DNA of 64,000 bases from Acidobacteriota bacterium (GTDB lineage Bacteria > Acidobacteriota > Thermoanaerobaculia > Gp7-AA8). The stretch lies in the NCBI GenBank assembly GCA_003223645.1, contig QHVT01000003.1, positions 496,001 through 560,000 of the forward strand. Reading direction: 5' to 3'. The notes below the pieces were generated by a model. That model made no database searches. It was not told the origin of the DNA and was given only the letters and a program-made list of their open reading frames with translations. Made by a program: the position numbers and the translations under genes. This document shows, piece by piece, positions 50,805-61,475 of this stretch (its first letter is position 1; every line of letters begins with the position of its first letter).

Positions 50805-51730
50805 AGGCCGGACAACCCATCGCGCAACCCCCTCAAATAGTGTTCCCTCATCAGCGTCTCAAAAACTTTCGGCCGCGCGAGCACGCGAAAGCGCTCGCCG
50901 AGGCGCGCTTTTCTCCGCAGTTTCGCCAGGCGTGCGTCATCAAACGGGCGTCCTTCCAGCTCGTGCACGCCGAGGAAGCCGCCGAGCTCGGGGTGCTTCT
51001 TGTAGAAAATCGCGCCCGACTTGCCGACGGTGTATTGCCGCCGCGCGAACGAGTCGATGTTCATCGGATGGTGATGGCGCGTGACGGCGTGCGCGTTGTA
51101 GTGAATCTTCAGTCCGAGCTCATCGAGTCGATACGCGAGCTCGATGTCTTCCCACGCGGCCGACGGGAAGGTTGTATCGAAAGGATGATCGGCGAGCAGC
51201 TGTCGATCGATGGAGATGTTCGACGTATAGAAAAAGTTGAACGGCACGATCGCGCCGTGCTCGATCATCCGGTAGCCGAACTGCAGGCCCCAGTCGTTGA
51301 TGTAGTCCATGAACGCGGTGACGCGCTCGCCGGGCGGCCAGCCGGTGTAGCCGACGCACGCCGCGAGAGGATCGTCATTCGTCTCGCGATGCACGCGCGC
51401 GTGCTCGGCGAGAAATCGCGACTCGGGGACGGTGTCGTCGCCGGTGAAGACGACGAATCTTCCCGATGCGAGCGACACGCCGTGATTGCGCGCGCGTCCC
51501 GGTCCGCCGTTCGGCTGCGTGCGAAAGGTGATGCCCTTTCGCTGCGCGACGGCGCGCTCCGTGTCGTCCGTCGAGCCGTCGTTGATCACGATCACTTCGA
51601 ACGGCGGCGCATCAACCTGCGCATCCAGCGCGTCGAGGACGCGAAGGAGCATGTCGAGACGGTTGTACGTGGGGATGACGACCGAGAAATAGAATTGTGA
51701 ATTGTGAATTGTGAATTGTGAATTGGTCAT
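50801..51730 (-). CDS. Family 2 glycosyltransferase
   Basis: 309 residues from ATG 51,728-51,730. GT-A fold: FSVVIPTYNRLDMLLRVLDAL, VIVINDGSTDDT, GGPGRARNHGVS and a D-x-D-like FTGDDT, then AAWEDIELAYRLDELG. Codons 2-13 (TNSQFTIHNSQF) are translated from the left arm of the GAATTGT palindrome, so this repeat has become the protein's N-terminus. Transfers a sugar from a nucleotide donor; acceptor unknown. Confidence 0.9.
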   Translation of the reverse strand: MTNSQFTIHNSQFYFSVVIPTYNRLDMLLRVLDALDAQVDAPPFEVIVINDGSTDDTERAVAQRKGITFRTQPNGGPGRARNHGVSLASGRFVVFTGDDTVPESRFLAEHARVHRETNDDPLAACVGYTGWPPGERVTAFMDYINDWGLQFGYRMIEHGAIVPFNFFYTSNISIDRQLLADHPFDTTFPSAAWEDIELAYRLDELGLKIHYNAHAVTRHHHPMNIDSFARRQYTVGKSGAIFYKKHPELGGFLGVHELEGRPFDDARLAKLRRKARLGERFRVLARPKVFETLMREHYLRGLRDGLSGL

Positions 51731-51777
51731 GGCTCGCGGTTCGATCTCAATTCTCAATTCACAATTCTCAATTCGCC
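51692..51777. repeat. GAATTGT-word palindrome
   Basis: Left arm is five tandem GAATTGT-type words (51,692-51,725); right arm CAATTCTCAATTCACAATTCTCAATTC (51,748-51,774). AT-rich unlike the other palindromes. It supplies the start and first codons of the GT2 gene. Confidence 0.94.
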
Positions 51778-51778
51778 G

Positions 51779-52504
51779 TCAGGCGCTGGCGCCACCATCA
51801 ATCGCCAACACCTGACCGGTAATTCCGCTCGCATCGTCCGAGAGCAGGAACGCGATTGCCGCCGCGACTTCGTCCGCGCGCACGGCTCGTCGCATCGGGA
51901 TCTGGCGGATCATCTCGCGCTTCACCTCGGCGTCGAGGTCCGCGACCATGTCGGTCTCGACGAATCCCGGCGCGACGCAGTTCACGCGGATGCCGTTGCG
52001 CGCGGTTTCGCGCGCGAGCGAGCGGGTCATCGCGATGATCGCGCCTTTCGCGGCGGAGTAATTCGTCTGCCCGACGACGCCGTGCAGGCCGGACAGCGAA
52101 GCGACGTTCACGATCGCGCCGCGGCGCTGCTGCATCATCACCGGCAGCACCTGCTTCGTCATCGTCCAGACGCCGCGCAGGTTCGTCTGCACGACTTCGT
52201 CGAACTGCACGCCCGTCATGTTGTACATCAGCGCGTCGCGGCGGATGCCGGCGTTGTTGACCAGCGCGTCGATCGCGCCGAAGCGCTGCAGCGTTTCTTC
52301 CGCCGCGAGCTGACACGCCCCTTCGTCGCGCACGTCCGCTTCCAGCGCAATCGCGTTCGACTTCGACTCCGCCTCGAACGCCAGCGCCGCGTCTTTCGAG
52401 CGGCTGTACGTGAACGCCACTGACCAGCCGTCGAGCAGCAGACGCATGGCCGTCACGCGGCCGATGCCGCGCGACCCGCCGGTGATGAGCGCGACTCTTT
52501 TCAT
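51779..52504 (-). CDS. SDR oxidoreductase, FabG-like
   Basis: 241 residues. VALITGGSRGIGRV (cofactor motif), NNAGIRRDALMYNM, the catalytic Ser in NVASLSGLHG and Tyr-x-x-x-Lys in NYSAAKGAI, and AFLLSDDASGITGQVLAIDGG at the end are those of 3-oxoacyl-ACP reductases. Could act in fatty-acid or other beta-ketoacyl reduction; no fatty-acid genes lie beside it. Confidence 0.9.
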   Translation of the reverse strand: MKRVALITGGSRGIGRVTAMRLLLDGWSVAFTYSRSKDAALAFEAESKSNAIALEADVRDEGACQLAAEETLQRFGAIDALVNNAGIRRDALMYNMTGVQFDEVVQTNLRGVWTMTKQVLPVMMQQRRGAIVNVASLSGLHGVVGQTNYSAAKGAIIAMTRSLARETARNGIRVNCVAPGFVETDMVADLDAEVKREMIRQIPMRRAVRADEVAAAIAFLLSDDASGITGQVLAIDGGASA

Positions 52505-52576
52505 AGGCTCAAAGGCTCAAAGACGCAGAGGCTCAAAGCGGCTCCTGTGAGCCTCTGAGCCTGTGAGCCTATGTGC

Positions 52577-52579
<3 letters not shown>
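52503..52579. repeat. GGCTCAAA-word palindrome
   Basis: ATAGGCTCAAAGGCTCAAAG...GAGGCTC (left) against GTGAGCCTCTGAGCCTGTGAGCCTAT (right). It overlaps the ATG of the SDR gene and the stop codon of acs. Confidence 0.9.
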
Positions 52580-54532
<1,953 letters not shown>

Positions 54533-54614
54533 TCCTCCGTGCCGGGCGGTCGATTCTAAGCGAAACCGCTTCGCGTGCTCGACCGTCGAAAGGAGCGCCG
54601 GATGAGGGGCGGTG

Positions 54615-55310
54615 TTAAACGCGAGCGAGTGACGCCGCGATCGACTTGAACATCAACAGCCCCGATGCGCCGCCGAGGAGCGATTCCGAGCAGCGCTCGG
54701 GATGCGGCATGAGGCCAACGACGTTGCGCGCGCGGTTGCAGATGCCGGCGATGTTGCGCGCGGAGCCGTTCGGGTTCGCGTCCGACGTCAACCGTCCTTC
54801 TTCATCGCTGTAGCTGAAGATCACCTGGCGGTTGCGCTCGAGCGCGTCGAGCGTTTCATCGTCGGCATAGTAGTTCCCCTCGCCGTGCGCGATCGGCACG
54901 CGGAAGACTTGCCCGCGTTCATACAACGACGTGAACGGCGTGTCCGTCTCTTCGACGCGAATGTGCACGTCGCGTCCGAGGAAGCGGAGGTGTTGATTGC
55001 GCATCAGCGCGCCGGGCAAAAGACCGACTTCGGTCAGCACCTGGAACCCGTTGCAGATGCCGAGCACAAGTCCGCCGGCGTCGGCGTGGCGGCGAATCGG
55101 CTCCATGATCGGCGCGAACTTCGCGAGCGCGCCGGCGCGGAGGTAATCGCCGTACGCGAAGCCGCCGGGGACGATCACGCAGTCCGCGCCTTTGAGGTCG
55201 GTGTCCTTGTGCCACAGCGGCTCTGCGTCCGCGCCGAGAACGTCTTTCGCGACGTGCAGCGCATCGTGATCGCAATTCGAGCCCGGCAGGAGGACGACGC
55301 CGAATTTCAT
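54615..55310 (-). CDS. purQ: Phosphoribosylformylglycinamidine synthase subunit PurQ
   Basis: 231 residues. Class I glutaminase: [11 protein letters not shown] with nucleophile Cys86, and HPER ([12 protein letters not shown]) carrying the catalytic His-Glu. It supplies ammonia to PurL for the fourth step of purine synthesis. The small partner PurS lies 1.3 kb upstream, with a propeller gene between them; PurL is not in the window. Confidence 0.96.
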   Translation of the reverse strand: MKFGVVLLPGSNCDHDALHVAKDVLGADAEPLWHKDTDLKGADCVIVPGGFAYGDYLRAGALAKFAPIMEPIRRHADAGGLVLGICNGFQVLTEVGLLPGALMRNQHLRFLGRDVHIRVEETDTPFTSLYERGQVFRVPIAHGEGNYYADDETLDALERNRQVIFSYSDEEGRLTSDANPNGSARNIAGICNRARNVVGLMPHPERCSESLLGGASGLLMFKSIAASLARV

Positions 55311-55322
55311 CGGAGGAAGTTT

Positions 55323-55525
55323 AGGACAGATAGGACCGATAGGACATCTGGGACAGATAGGACATCTTGCGGCGTCCTAGCCGCCACGGGCGGCTGCGTG
55401 GATTGCTCCGCCTTGCGGCCTGCTTGCCGCCACGTCACGAATGCGGCTTCGAGCGGCTCAACGCGCCTGAGATCGTCGTTTCTGCCGCGCAGGCTCCTAG
55501 AAGGTCCTATCGGTCCTATCTGTCG
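55323..55525. repeat. ATAGGACAGA-word palindrome with long loop
   Basis: GGACAGATAGGACCGATAGGACATC... (55,323-55,366) pairs with AGGTCCTATCGGTCCTATCTGTC (55,502-55,524) around a loop of about 130 bases. A second small hairpin, GAGCAGACTGGAAAGCCTGCTCCAC, follows at 55,528-55,552. Together they fill the gap between purQ and the propeller gene. Confidence 0.8.
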
Positions 55526-55558
55526 GGAGCAGACTGGAAAGCCTGCTCCACACCAAGA

Positions 55559-56629
55559 CTAGCGCGCGAGCGTCACGCGCGGCACGTTGTACAACGTGAG
55601 AAACCCCTCGCGATCGGTGACGACGAGTGCGTTCGATGCTTTGTCGTACGCGAGTGCGTATGCATTCACACCGTACAGCGACGCGGGCGTGACGCTGCGG
55701 TTCGAGCCGGAGAACGTGCCGCTCGCGCTGCAGCGGCGCTCGGCATAGAGCAGCACCGCGTCGGAGCTGCCGAGCGTCGCGATCTGCGCGCCGCTTTTTT
55801 CGGGGAGGCAGATGCGATCGCTGTTGGTGAGATCGCCGAAGTCAATCGTCATCCGCATCGTGCCGTTCTTGTCCTTTGCGGACAGCGCTCGCGCAGGACG
55901 CGCGGCCACGGCTTTCTCGAACAGGTTGTCGCGGCTCAGCGCGATCAGCGCGCGGTCTTTGTCCGCGAACATCGCCGCTTCGATCGTGTCCGCGGTCTGC
56001 AGCGGCTCGCGCGCGACTTCCGCGAATGTGTTCGTGTCGAACAGCGCCACGCTCGTCGCCTTCGCGTTCCCGTAATCCTCGGTCGCCACGACCGCGATCA
56101 TCGATCCGTTCGCGCTTACCGCGATCGCCATTGGGTCTTCGATCGGCAGCGCGCGCAATTCGGTCGTGCCGTTCTTGTCGTAGACATGCACGCGGCGGCC
56201 TAATAAATAGACGTAGCGTCCTTTCGGATCGGGAACCGCGTCGCGGATGGTCTCGCCTTCCATCGTGATCTCGCGCAACACCGCGAGGTCGGGAAGCGAG
56301 AGGATCGACGCGCTCTCGTCGCTACCATTGGCGATGAAGAGGCGCGTGCGCTCGGGGTTCGTGCGCAGCGTGACGAGCTCTTTTGTCGACGCGATCTCCG
56401 CGGAGTCGAGGATGATGCGGTTCTTCACCTCGCCCGATTTCGGATCGACGGCGATCACCGCCTGCGGCTGCGCGAGGCCGACGTAGATCGTGCCGTCGGC
56501 GCCGAGCGCGACACCGCGCGGATCGCCGGCGACGGACCATCGGCGGATGACTTTGCGATCGCGGGTGGGTGCTGCGGGAAGGATTTCCGCGGCGTGCGCG
56601 AGCACGCTCGCCGCGGTAGTGAGCAGCAC
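55559..56629 (-). CDS. Secreted YncE-like beta-propeller protein
   Basis: 356 residues from GTG 56,627-56,629, chosen because it gives a signal peptide (VLLTTAASVLAHA) and clears the end of purS; the frame is open further up inside purS. Repeated blades such as DPRGVALGADGTIYVGLAQ, ERTRLFIANGSDESASIL and KGRYVYLLG resemble YncE/NHL propellers. No catalytic motif. Ligand unknown. Confidence 0.78.
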   Translation of the reverse strand: MLLTTAASVLAHAAEILPAAPTRDRKVIRRWSVAGDPRGVALGADGTIYVGLAQPQAVIAVDPKSGEVKNRIILDSAEIASTKELVTLRTNPERTRLFIANGSDESASILSLPDLAVLREITMEGETIRDAVPDPKGRYVYLLGRRVHVYDKNGTTELRALPIEDPMAIAVSANGSMIAVVATEDYGNAKATSVALFDTNTFAEVAREPLQTADTIEAAMFADKDRALIALSRDNLFEKAVAARPARALSAKDKNGTMRMTIDFGDLTNSDRICLPEKSGAQIATLGSSDAVLLYAERRCSASGTFSGSNRSVTPASLYGVNAYALAYDKASNALVVTDREGFLTLYNVPRVTLAR

Positions 56630-56642
56630 GAGAGCGGTGAGT

Positions 56643-56891
56643 CTACTCCTCGAGAGTGTAGGAGAATTTTTCGATGACCGTGTTTGCGAGAAGCCGCTCA
56701 CACATCTGTCGAACTTGCGTTTCGATCTCCTCTCGTGTCTGCCCACTGTCCGCAAGCACAATTCGAAACAGTTTTCCGGCACGCACATCTTCCACCCCAC
56801 CGAACCCCAGCGAGCTCAGCGAGTGCTGAATGGCCTTGCCTTGAGGGTCGAGCACAGAAGCCTTTAACTCAACTGTAACCGTTGCTTTCAT
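56643..56891 (-). CDS. purS: Phosphoribosylformylglycinamidine synthase subunit PurS
   Basis: 82 residues, the family's usual size. KATVTVELKASVLDPQGKAI and LGFGGVEDVRAGKLFRI are PurS signatures. PurS bridges PurQ and PurL. Its separation from purQ by a propeller gene is unusual; purS and purQ commonly adjoin. Confidence 0.95.
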   Translation of the reverse strand: MKATVTVELKASVLDPQGKAIQHSLSSLGFGGVEDVRAGKLFRIVLADSGQTREEIETQVRQMCERLLANTVIEKFSYTLEE

Positions 56892-56906
56892 TGATGACGG
56901 ATTCTA

Positions 56907-56976
56907 GTGGAGCGGCGCCCGCTTTCGGGCGCCGGTTTCGCGATACGCCGGCGGCCGAGGGCGGCCGCCGCTCCAC
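56907..56976. repeat. Palindromic repeat, GTGGAGCGGC family
   Basis: GTGGAGCGGCGCCCGCTTTCGGGCGCCGG... ends in ...GAGGGCGGCCGCCGCTCCAC. The outer 10 bases pair exactly; the inner left arm folds on itself. It lies after the WalJ-like gene and before purS. Confidence 0.9.
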
Positions 56977-56985
56977 AAGTCGTCG

Positions 56986-57804
56986 CTAGAACAGGGACAT
57001 CTGTCCCGGCAGCGGTTTCCGCTCGCGGCGGCGCGCGACGTCGAAGATGCCGGTCGGCTCGAACTGGCGCGCGATCGCGAACTCGATGCTGGCGCCGGTG
57101 CGGCGAAGCAGTCGCGTGCACATTTCGCGGACGATCGACTCGTGGTTGTTCTTCTGCGAGAGGTGAATCATGCAGAGCGTCTTCAGCTCCGAGCCGAGGA
57201 GGCGCTGGACGGCGTTGACGGAGTCGTCGTTCGAGAGATGCCCGTAGCGCGACATGATGCGGCGCTTGAGCGACCACGGATACGAGCCGAGGCGCAGCAT
57301 GTCGAGGTCGTGGTTCGACTCGAAAAATAAGCCGTCGCAGCCGCTGAGATGCTTCATCACGCCGGGATCGACGTAGCCGAGGTCGGAGGCGATGCCGACG
57401 CGGGTGCCGTCGCGCGCTTCGACGACGAAGCACGCGGGATCGGCGGCGTCGTGAATCGTGCGCCGCGCATGAACCTGCAATTCGCCGATCGTGAACGCGG
57501 AGCCGTTCTCGAACACGACCACTTTCGTTTCGTCGCGGTCGATCGTCGAGTTCTCGAGCGTCCCGCGCGTGAGATAGATCGGGATCTGATACTTGCGCGC
57601 GATTTTCTCCGCGCCGCGAATGTGATCGTAGTGCTCGTGCGTCAGGACGACCGCGGACAACTGCTCGATGTTCAGCCCCAGCTCGACGAGCCGTTTCTTC
57701 GTGTCGCGCGGACCGATGCCGGCGTCGACGAGAATCGCCGTCCCTTCCGACTCGAACCAGTACGCGTTCCCGGCACTGCCCGAGGAGAGGGGAGCGATGA
57801 GCAT
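56986..57804 (-). CDS. MBL-fold hydrolase, YycJ/WalJ-like
   Basis: 272 residues from ATG 57,802-57,804. SSGSAGNAYWFESEGTAILVDAG is the opening of the WalJ/YycJ group, with metal motif LTHEHYDHIRG, TIHDAADPA and FESNHDLDMLRLGSYP. These are cytoplasmic metal hydrolases thought to act on DNA or c-di-nucleotide-related substrates in wall control; the murA and cdaA genes lie close by on the other strand. Function by homology only. Confidence 0.92.
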   Translation of the reverse strand: MLIAPLSSGSAGNAYWFESEGTAILVDAGIGPRDTKKRLVELGLNIEQLSAVVLTHEHYDHIRGAEKIARKYQIPIYLTRGTLENSTIDRDETKVVVFENGSAFTIGELQVHARRTIHDAADPACFVVEARDGTRVGIASDLGYVDPGVMKHLSGCDGLFFESNHDLDMLRLGSYPWSLKRRIMSRYGHLSNDDSVNAVQRLLGSELKTLCMIHLSQKNNHESIVREMCTRLLRRTGASIEFAIARQFEPTGIFDVARRRERKPLPGQMSLF

Positions 57805-57817
57805 GGAGACATCGTAG

Positions 57818-57908
57818 CAGGCGCACAGGCGCACAGGCGCACAGGCTCATAGGCGCATCGATCCTCTGCGCCAATGAGCCTGTGCGCCCGTGAGCCTGAA
57901 CGCCTATA
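57818..57908. repeat. GGCGCACAGGCTCATA-word palindrome
   Basis: CAGGCGCACAGGCGCACAGGCGCACAGGCTCATAGGCG pairs with GCGCCAATGAGCCTGTGCGCCCGTGAGCCTGAACGCC. It lies in the divergent region between the WalJ-like gene and murA, 13 bases before the murA ATG. Words match 37,773 and 52,503. Confidence 0.93.
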
Positions 57909-57921
57909 GAATCGCGCGCAA

Positions 57922-59208
57922 ATGGAACGCTTCATCGTCGAGGGTGGCCGAAGGCTGGAAGGGTCGATTCGTCCCGGCGGAAACAAGAACGCGGCGCTGC
58001 CGATCCTTGCGGGCTGTCTGCTCACCGACGAGCCGGTGATCCTTCGCAATCTTCCGGACATTCAGGACGTGCGCGTGATGCTGCAGATCCTCGAAGGGAT
58101 CGGTGCGAGTGTGGAGCGGCTCGAAGCGAATGTCGTGCGCATTCACGCGAAAGGCGACATCAATCCGAATCCGGACGTCGAGCTGTCGAAGAAAATCCGC
58201 GCGTCGATTCTGCTCGCCGGGCCGCTGCTCGCGCGATGCGGACAAGTCGCCGTTGCGAAGCCGGGCGGCGACGCGATCGGACGCCGGCGCGTCGACACGC
58301 ATCTCCTCGCGCTCGAAGCGCTCGGAGCGCAGATCGAAGTCTCCGCGCATGAATATCGAATGGCCGTGCGCGAGCTCGTCGGCAAGAAGATGTTTCTCGA
58401 CGAGGCGTCGGTCACGGCGACGGAGAACGCGATCATGGCCGCCGTGCTCGCGGACGGCGACACGTCGATCTACAACGCCGCCGCCGAGCCGCACGTGCAG
58501 GACCTCTGTCATTTCCTCAACGGCCTCGGCGCAAAGATCGACGGCATCGCCACGAACTCATTGCGCATCCAGGGCGTCGAGGCGCTGCACGGCGGCGAGT
58601 TCCGCATCGCCAGCGATCACATCGAGGCCGGCTCGTACATCGGCCTCGCCGCGGTGACGCGCAGCGAATTGGTCGTCGAGGACGCGGTGCCGGAGCACAT
58701 GTACTCGGTGCGGCACATGCTCGAGAAGCTCGGCGTCGACATCAAAGTCGAAGGACCAAACATCCGCGTGCCGCGCGATCAGGAACTGCGCGTGCGCTAC
58801 GACATCGGCGCCGCGGTGCCGAAGATCGACGACGGTCCGTGGCCTCTGTTTCCCGCCGATCTGCTCTCGATCATGGTCGTGATCGCGACGCAGGCGGAAG
58901 GGACGTCGATGATCTTCGAGAAGATGTTCGAGTCGCGGCTCTTCTTCACCGACAAACTGATCTCGATGGGCGCGCGCATCATCCTTTGCGATCCGCACCG
59001 CGCGATCATCGTCGGCGGCAATCGCCTGCACGGCGCCGACATCTCCAGCCCCGACATCCGCGCCGGCATGGCGCTGCTCCTCGCCGCGCTCTGCGCGAAA
59101 GGGGAGAGCACGATTCACAACATTCACCAGATCGATCGCGGGTACGAGCGGATTGATGAACGATTGAATGCTCTTGGCGCGAGGATCAGGCGAGAGCGTG
59201 ATGTCTGA
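57922..59208 (+). CDS. murA: UDP-N-acetylglucosamine 1-carboxyvinyltransferase (MurA, Asp variant)
   Basis: 428 residues. PGGNKNAALPILAG holds the UDP-binding Lys22. The catalytic loop reads KPGGDAIGRRRVDTH: residue 117 is Asp where Escherichia coli has Cys115. The Cys-to-Asp form is active but not alkylated by fosfomycin, a known basis of intrinsic resistance in other bacteria. MurA makes UDP-GlcNAc-enolpyruvate, the first committed step of peptidoglycan. The stop overlaps the folP start, heading a five-gene run folP-cdaA-cdaR-glmM. Confidence 0.96.
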   Translation: MERFIVEGGRRLEGSIRPGGNKNAALPILAGCLLTDEPVILRNLPDIQDVRVMLQILEGIGASVERLEANVVRIHAKGDINPNPDVELSKKIRASILLAGPLLARCGQVAVAKPGGDAIGRRRVDTHLLALEALGAQIEVSAHEYRMAVRELVGKKMFLDEASVTATENAIMAAVLADGDTSIYNAAAEPHVQDLCHFLNGLGAKIDGIATNSLRIQGVEALHGGEFRIASDHIEAGSYIGLAAVTRSELVVEDAVPEHMYSVRHMLEKLGVDIKVEGPNIRVPRDQELRVRYDIGAAVPKIDDGPWPLFPADLLSIMVVIATQAEGTSMIFEKMFESRLFFTDKLISMGARIILCDPHRAIIVGGNRLHGADISSPDIRAGMALLLAALCAKGESTIHNIHQIDRGYERIDERLNALGARIRRERDV

Positions 59209-60007
59209 TGCGCCGTGTCCGGCGGTGATGGGCATCATCAATGTGACGCCCGATTCCTTCTCTGATGGCGGCGTTCACTTCGATCATCCCAAAGCGATCC
59301 ACTCCGCGATGCAGATGGAGGAAGACGGTGCGTCGTACATCGACGTCGGCGGTGAATCGACACGTCCCGGTGCGGAAGAAATTGCGATCGACGTCGAGCT
59401 GGAGCGCGTGATTCCGGTGATCGAAGGGATTCGCAAGCGCAGCGCGATTGCGATCTCGATCGACACGCGCAAAGCGCGCGTCGCGGAAGCGGCGCTCGAT
59501 GCAGGAGCGAACATCATCAATGACGTGAGCGCGCTGCGGCACGATCCGGAGATGCGCACGCTCGCGGCGAAGCGCAACGTCCCGGTGATCCTCATGCACA
59601 TGCGCGGTGAGCCGCGCACGATGCAGGAGAACATTCACTACGACGAAGTGGTGAGCGACGTCGCCCGCGAGCTGACGGCGTGGCGCGACGACGCGAAGCG
59701 CGCGGGCGTCCGCGAAGTCTTCATCGATCCCGGAATCGGATTCGCGAAGACGTTCGATCACAACCTCGAGATCCTCGCGCGCTGCAACGAACTGACGTCG
59801 ATCGCTCCGCTGGTGATCGGCGCGTCGCGCAAGGGATTCATCGGCCATCTCACCGGACGCGCGTCCGGATCGACGCGCGCGAGCGGATCGCTGGCCGGGG
59901 TCGCGGCCGCGCATCGCGGCGGCGCGGCGATCGTGCGCGTGCACGACGTGCGCGAGACGGTCGATTTTCTCAAAGTGCTGCAGGCGATCGAGGCGCGGCG
60001 GCGATGA
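59201..60007 (+). CDS. folP: Dihydropteroate synthase
   Basis: 268 residues from ATG 59,201, which overlaps the murA stop. GIINVTPDSFSDGG, YIDVGGESTRPGA and the late ASRKGFIGHLTGR motifs are diagnostic. It condenses p-aminobenzoate with hydroxymethylpterin pyrophosphate in folate synthesis; sulfonamides target it. Coupled to cdaA by ATGA. Confidence 0.96.
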   Translation: MSDAPCPAVMGIINVTPDSFSDGGVHFDHPKAIHSAMQMEEDGASYIDVGGESTRPGAEEIAIDVELERVIPVIEGIRKRSAIAISIDTRKARVAEAALDAGANIINDVSALRHDPEMRTLAAKRNVPVILMHMRGEPRTMQENIHYDEVVSDVARELTAWRDDAKRAGVREVFIDPGIGFAKTFDHNLEILARCNELTSIAPLVIGASRKGFIGHLTGRASGSTRASGSLAGVAAAHRGGAAIVRVHDVRETVDFLKVLQAIEARRR

Positions 60008-60774
60008 ATCTCTTCGACCGCCTCTTCTCGCTGCAATTCACCTGGCGCGACGTGGTCGACATTCTCATCGTCGCGATCATCATCTACTCCATCCTCGCGC
60101 TGATCCGCGGCACGCGCGCGATGCAGATCTCGATCGGCCTGATGGTCCTCGGCTCCACATTCTTCATCGCCCACGCCTTCGATCTCACCGCGCTCGAAGC
60201 CGTCTCGCGGCAGATCCTTTTCTATCTGCCGTTCGCGGTGATCATCCTCTTCCAGCAGGAAATCCGTCGCGCGCTCGCGCGCGTCGGCGGTAATCCGTTC
60301 CTGCCGTTCCTGCGGCGCAGCAACGGAAAGATTCCGTACGACGCGATCCTCAACGCGTGCGACGTGCTGTCGTCGAAGACGATGGGCGCGCTGATCGCGA
60401 TCGAAGGACGGCAGACGCTGCGGATGTATGAGGACGGCGCGAAGCATGTCGACGCGCTCGTGACGACGGAGCTGCTCGTCGCGATCTTCACGCCCGGCGG
60501 TCCGCTGCACGATGGCGCGGTGATCGTGCGCGGCAACCGCATCGCTGCAGCGAATGCGTTTCTCCCGCTGACGGCGACACCCGATCCGAAGCTCGCGCAC
60601 GGAACGCGCCATCGCGCGGCACTCGGATTGTCGGAAGAGAGCGACGCGCTCGTGATCATCATCTCCGAGGAGAATGGATCGATCGCGACGGCGAGCGAGG
60701 GGACCTTGCGCGAGCATTTGGATCATGAGGCGCTGCGCGCCGCGTTGATCGAGCGATTCGGAGAGCCGCGATGA
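60004..60774 (+). CDS. cdaA: Diadenylate cyclase CdaA
   Basis: 256 residues. Three membrane helices at about 17-35, 42-60 and 70-90 (VDILIVAIIIYSILALIRG, AVIILFQQEIRRAL), then a DAC domain with PGGPLHDGAVIVRG and GTRHRAALGLSEESDAL, the two catalytic motifs. It makes cyclic di-AMP from ATP, which controls potassium and turgor. Followed by cdaR and glmM as in Firmicutes, where both modulate its activity. Confidence 0.95.
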   Translation: MNLFDRLFSLQFTWRDVVDILIVAIIIYSILALIRGTRAMQISIGLMVLGSTFFIAHAFDLTALEAVSRQILFYLPFAVIILFQQEIRRALARVGGNPFLPFLRRSNGKIPYDAILNACDVLSSKTMGALIAIEGRQTLRMYEDGAKHVDALVTTELLVAIFTPGGPLHDGAVIVRGNRIAAANAFLPLTATPDPKLAHGTRHRAALGLSEESDALVIIISEENGSIATASEGTLREHLDHEALRAALIERFGEPR

Positions 60775-61475
60775 AAAATCTCGGACTGAAATTTATCGCA
60801 CTCCTCCTCGCCATCGCGCTCTGGATCTTCGTCTCCGCTCCGCGTCGTGAGGAAGTGCGCGAGCGCATCGTCACGGCTTCGCTCTCGCTCGTCGGCGTGC
60901 CGTCGTATCTCGTCATCACCACGCCCGACATTCCGAGCAGCGTGTCGGTGCGCGTGCGCGGGCGCAAGTCGGACCTGCGCGCGCTCGCGTCGCAGAGCCT
61001 CGAGGCGTCGGCCGATCTGAGCGCGATCAATCAGTCCGGCGAAGTCGAGATCACGCTGCGTTCGCAGCACATCAACGTGCCGGAGAACATCGAGATCGTT
61101 TCGATCAGCCCGAACAAAGTCCGCTTTCGCGTCGAACAGTTGCGACAGCGCGCGGTGTCGATCCGTCCGTTCCTCGTCGGCGATCCGCCGGCCGGATACA
61201 TCATCGGCGAGGCGACCGCTGAGCCTTCGCTCGCGCTCGTGTCAGGGCCGGCATCGCAGGTGATGAAACTGAACGAGGTCGCGACCGAACGCATTATCAT
61301 GACCGGCCGCACGAGCACGTTCGTGCAGCCCGCCGCCGTCGTCTCCGACTCGCCGCTGGTGCGCGTGATCTCGCCGCAGACGACGCAGGTGACGGTGCCG
61401 GTCCTCGCGGAAGTCGGACCGGTAGCGCCGGCCACGACAGGCACCACCACGACATCGACGACATCGACACAATGA
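60771..61475 (+). CDS. cdaR: CdaR/YbbR-domain regulator of CdaA
   Basis: 234 residues; ATG overlaps the cdaA stop by four bases. An N-terminal helix LGLKFIALLLAIALWIFVS anchors two or more YbbR repeats in the periplasm (VPSYLVITTPDIPSSVSVRVRG; VSIRPFLVGDPPAGYII). The end is a Thr/Ser-rich tail. Regulates the cyclase from outside. Confidence 0.92.
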   Translation: MKNLGLKFIALLLAIALWIFVSAPRREEVRERIVTASLSLVGVPSYLVITTPDIPSSVSVRVRGRKSDLRALASQSLEASADLSAINQSGEVEITLRSQHINVPENIEIVSISPNKVRFRVEQLRQRAVSIRPFLVGDPPAGYIIGEATAEPSLALVSGPASQVMKLNEVATERIIMTGRTSTFVQPAAVVSDSPLVRVISPQTTQVTVPVLAEVGPVAPATTGTTTTSTTSTQ

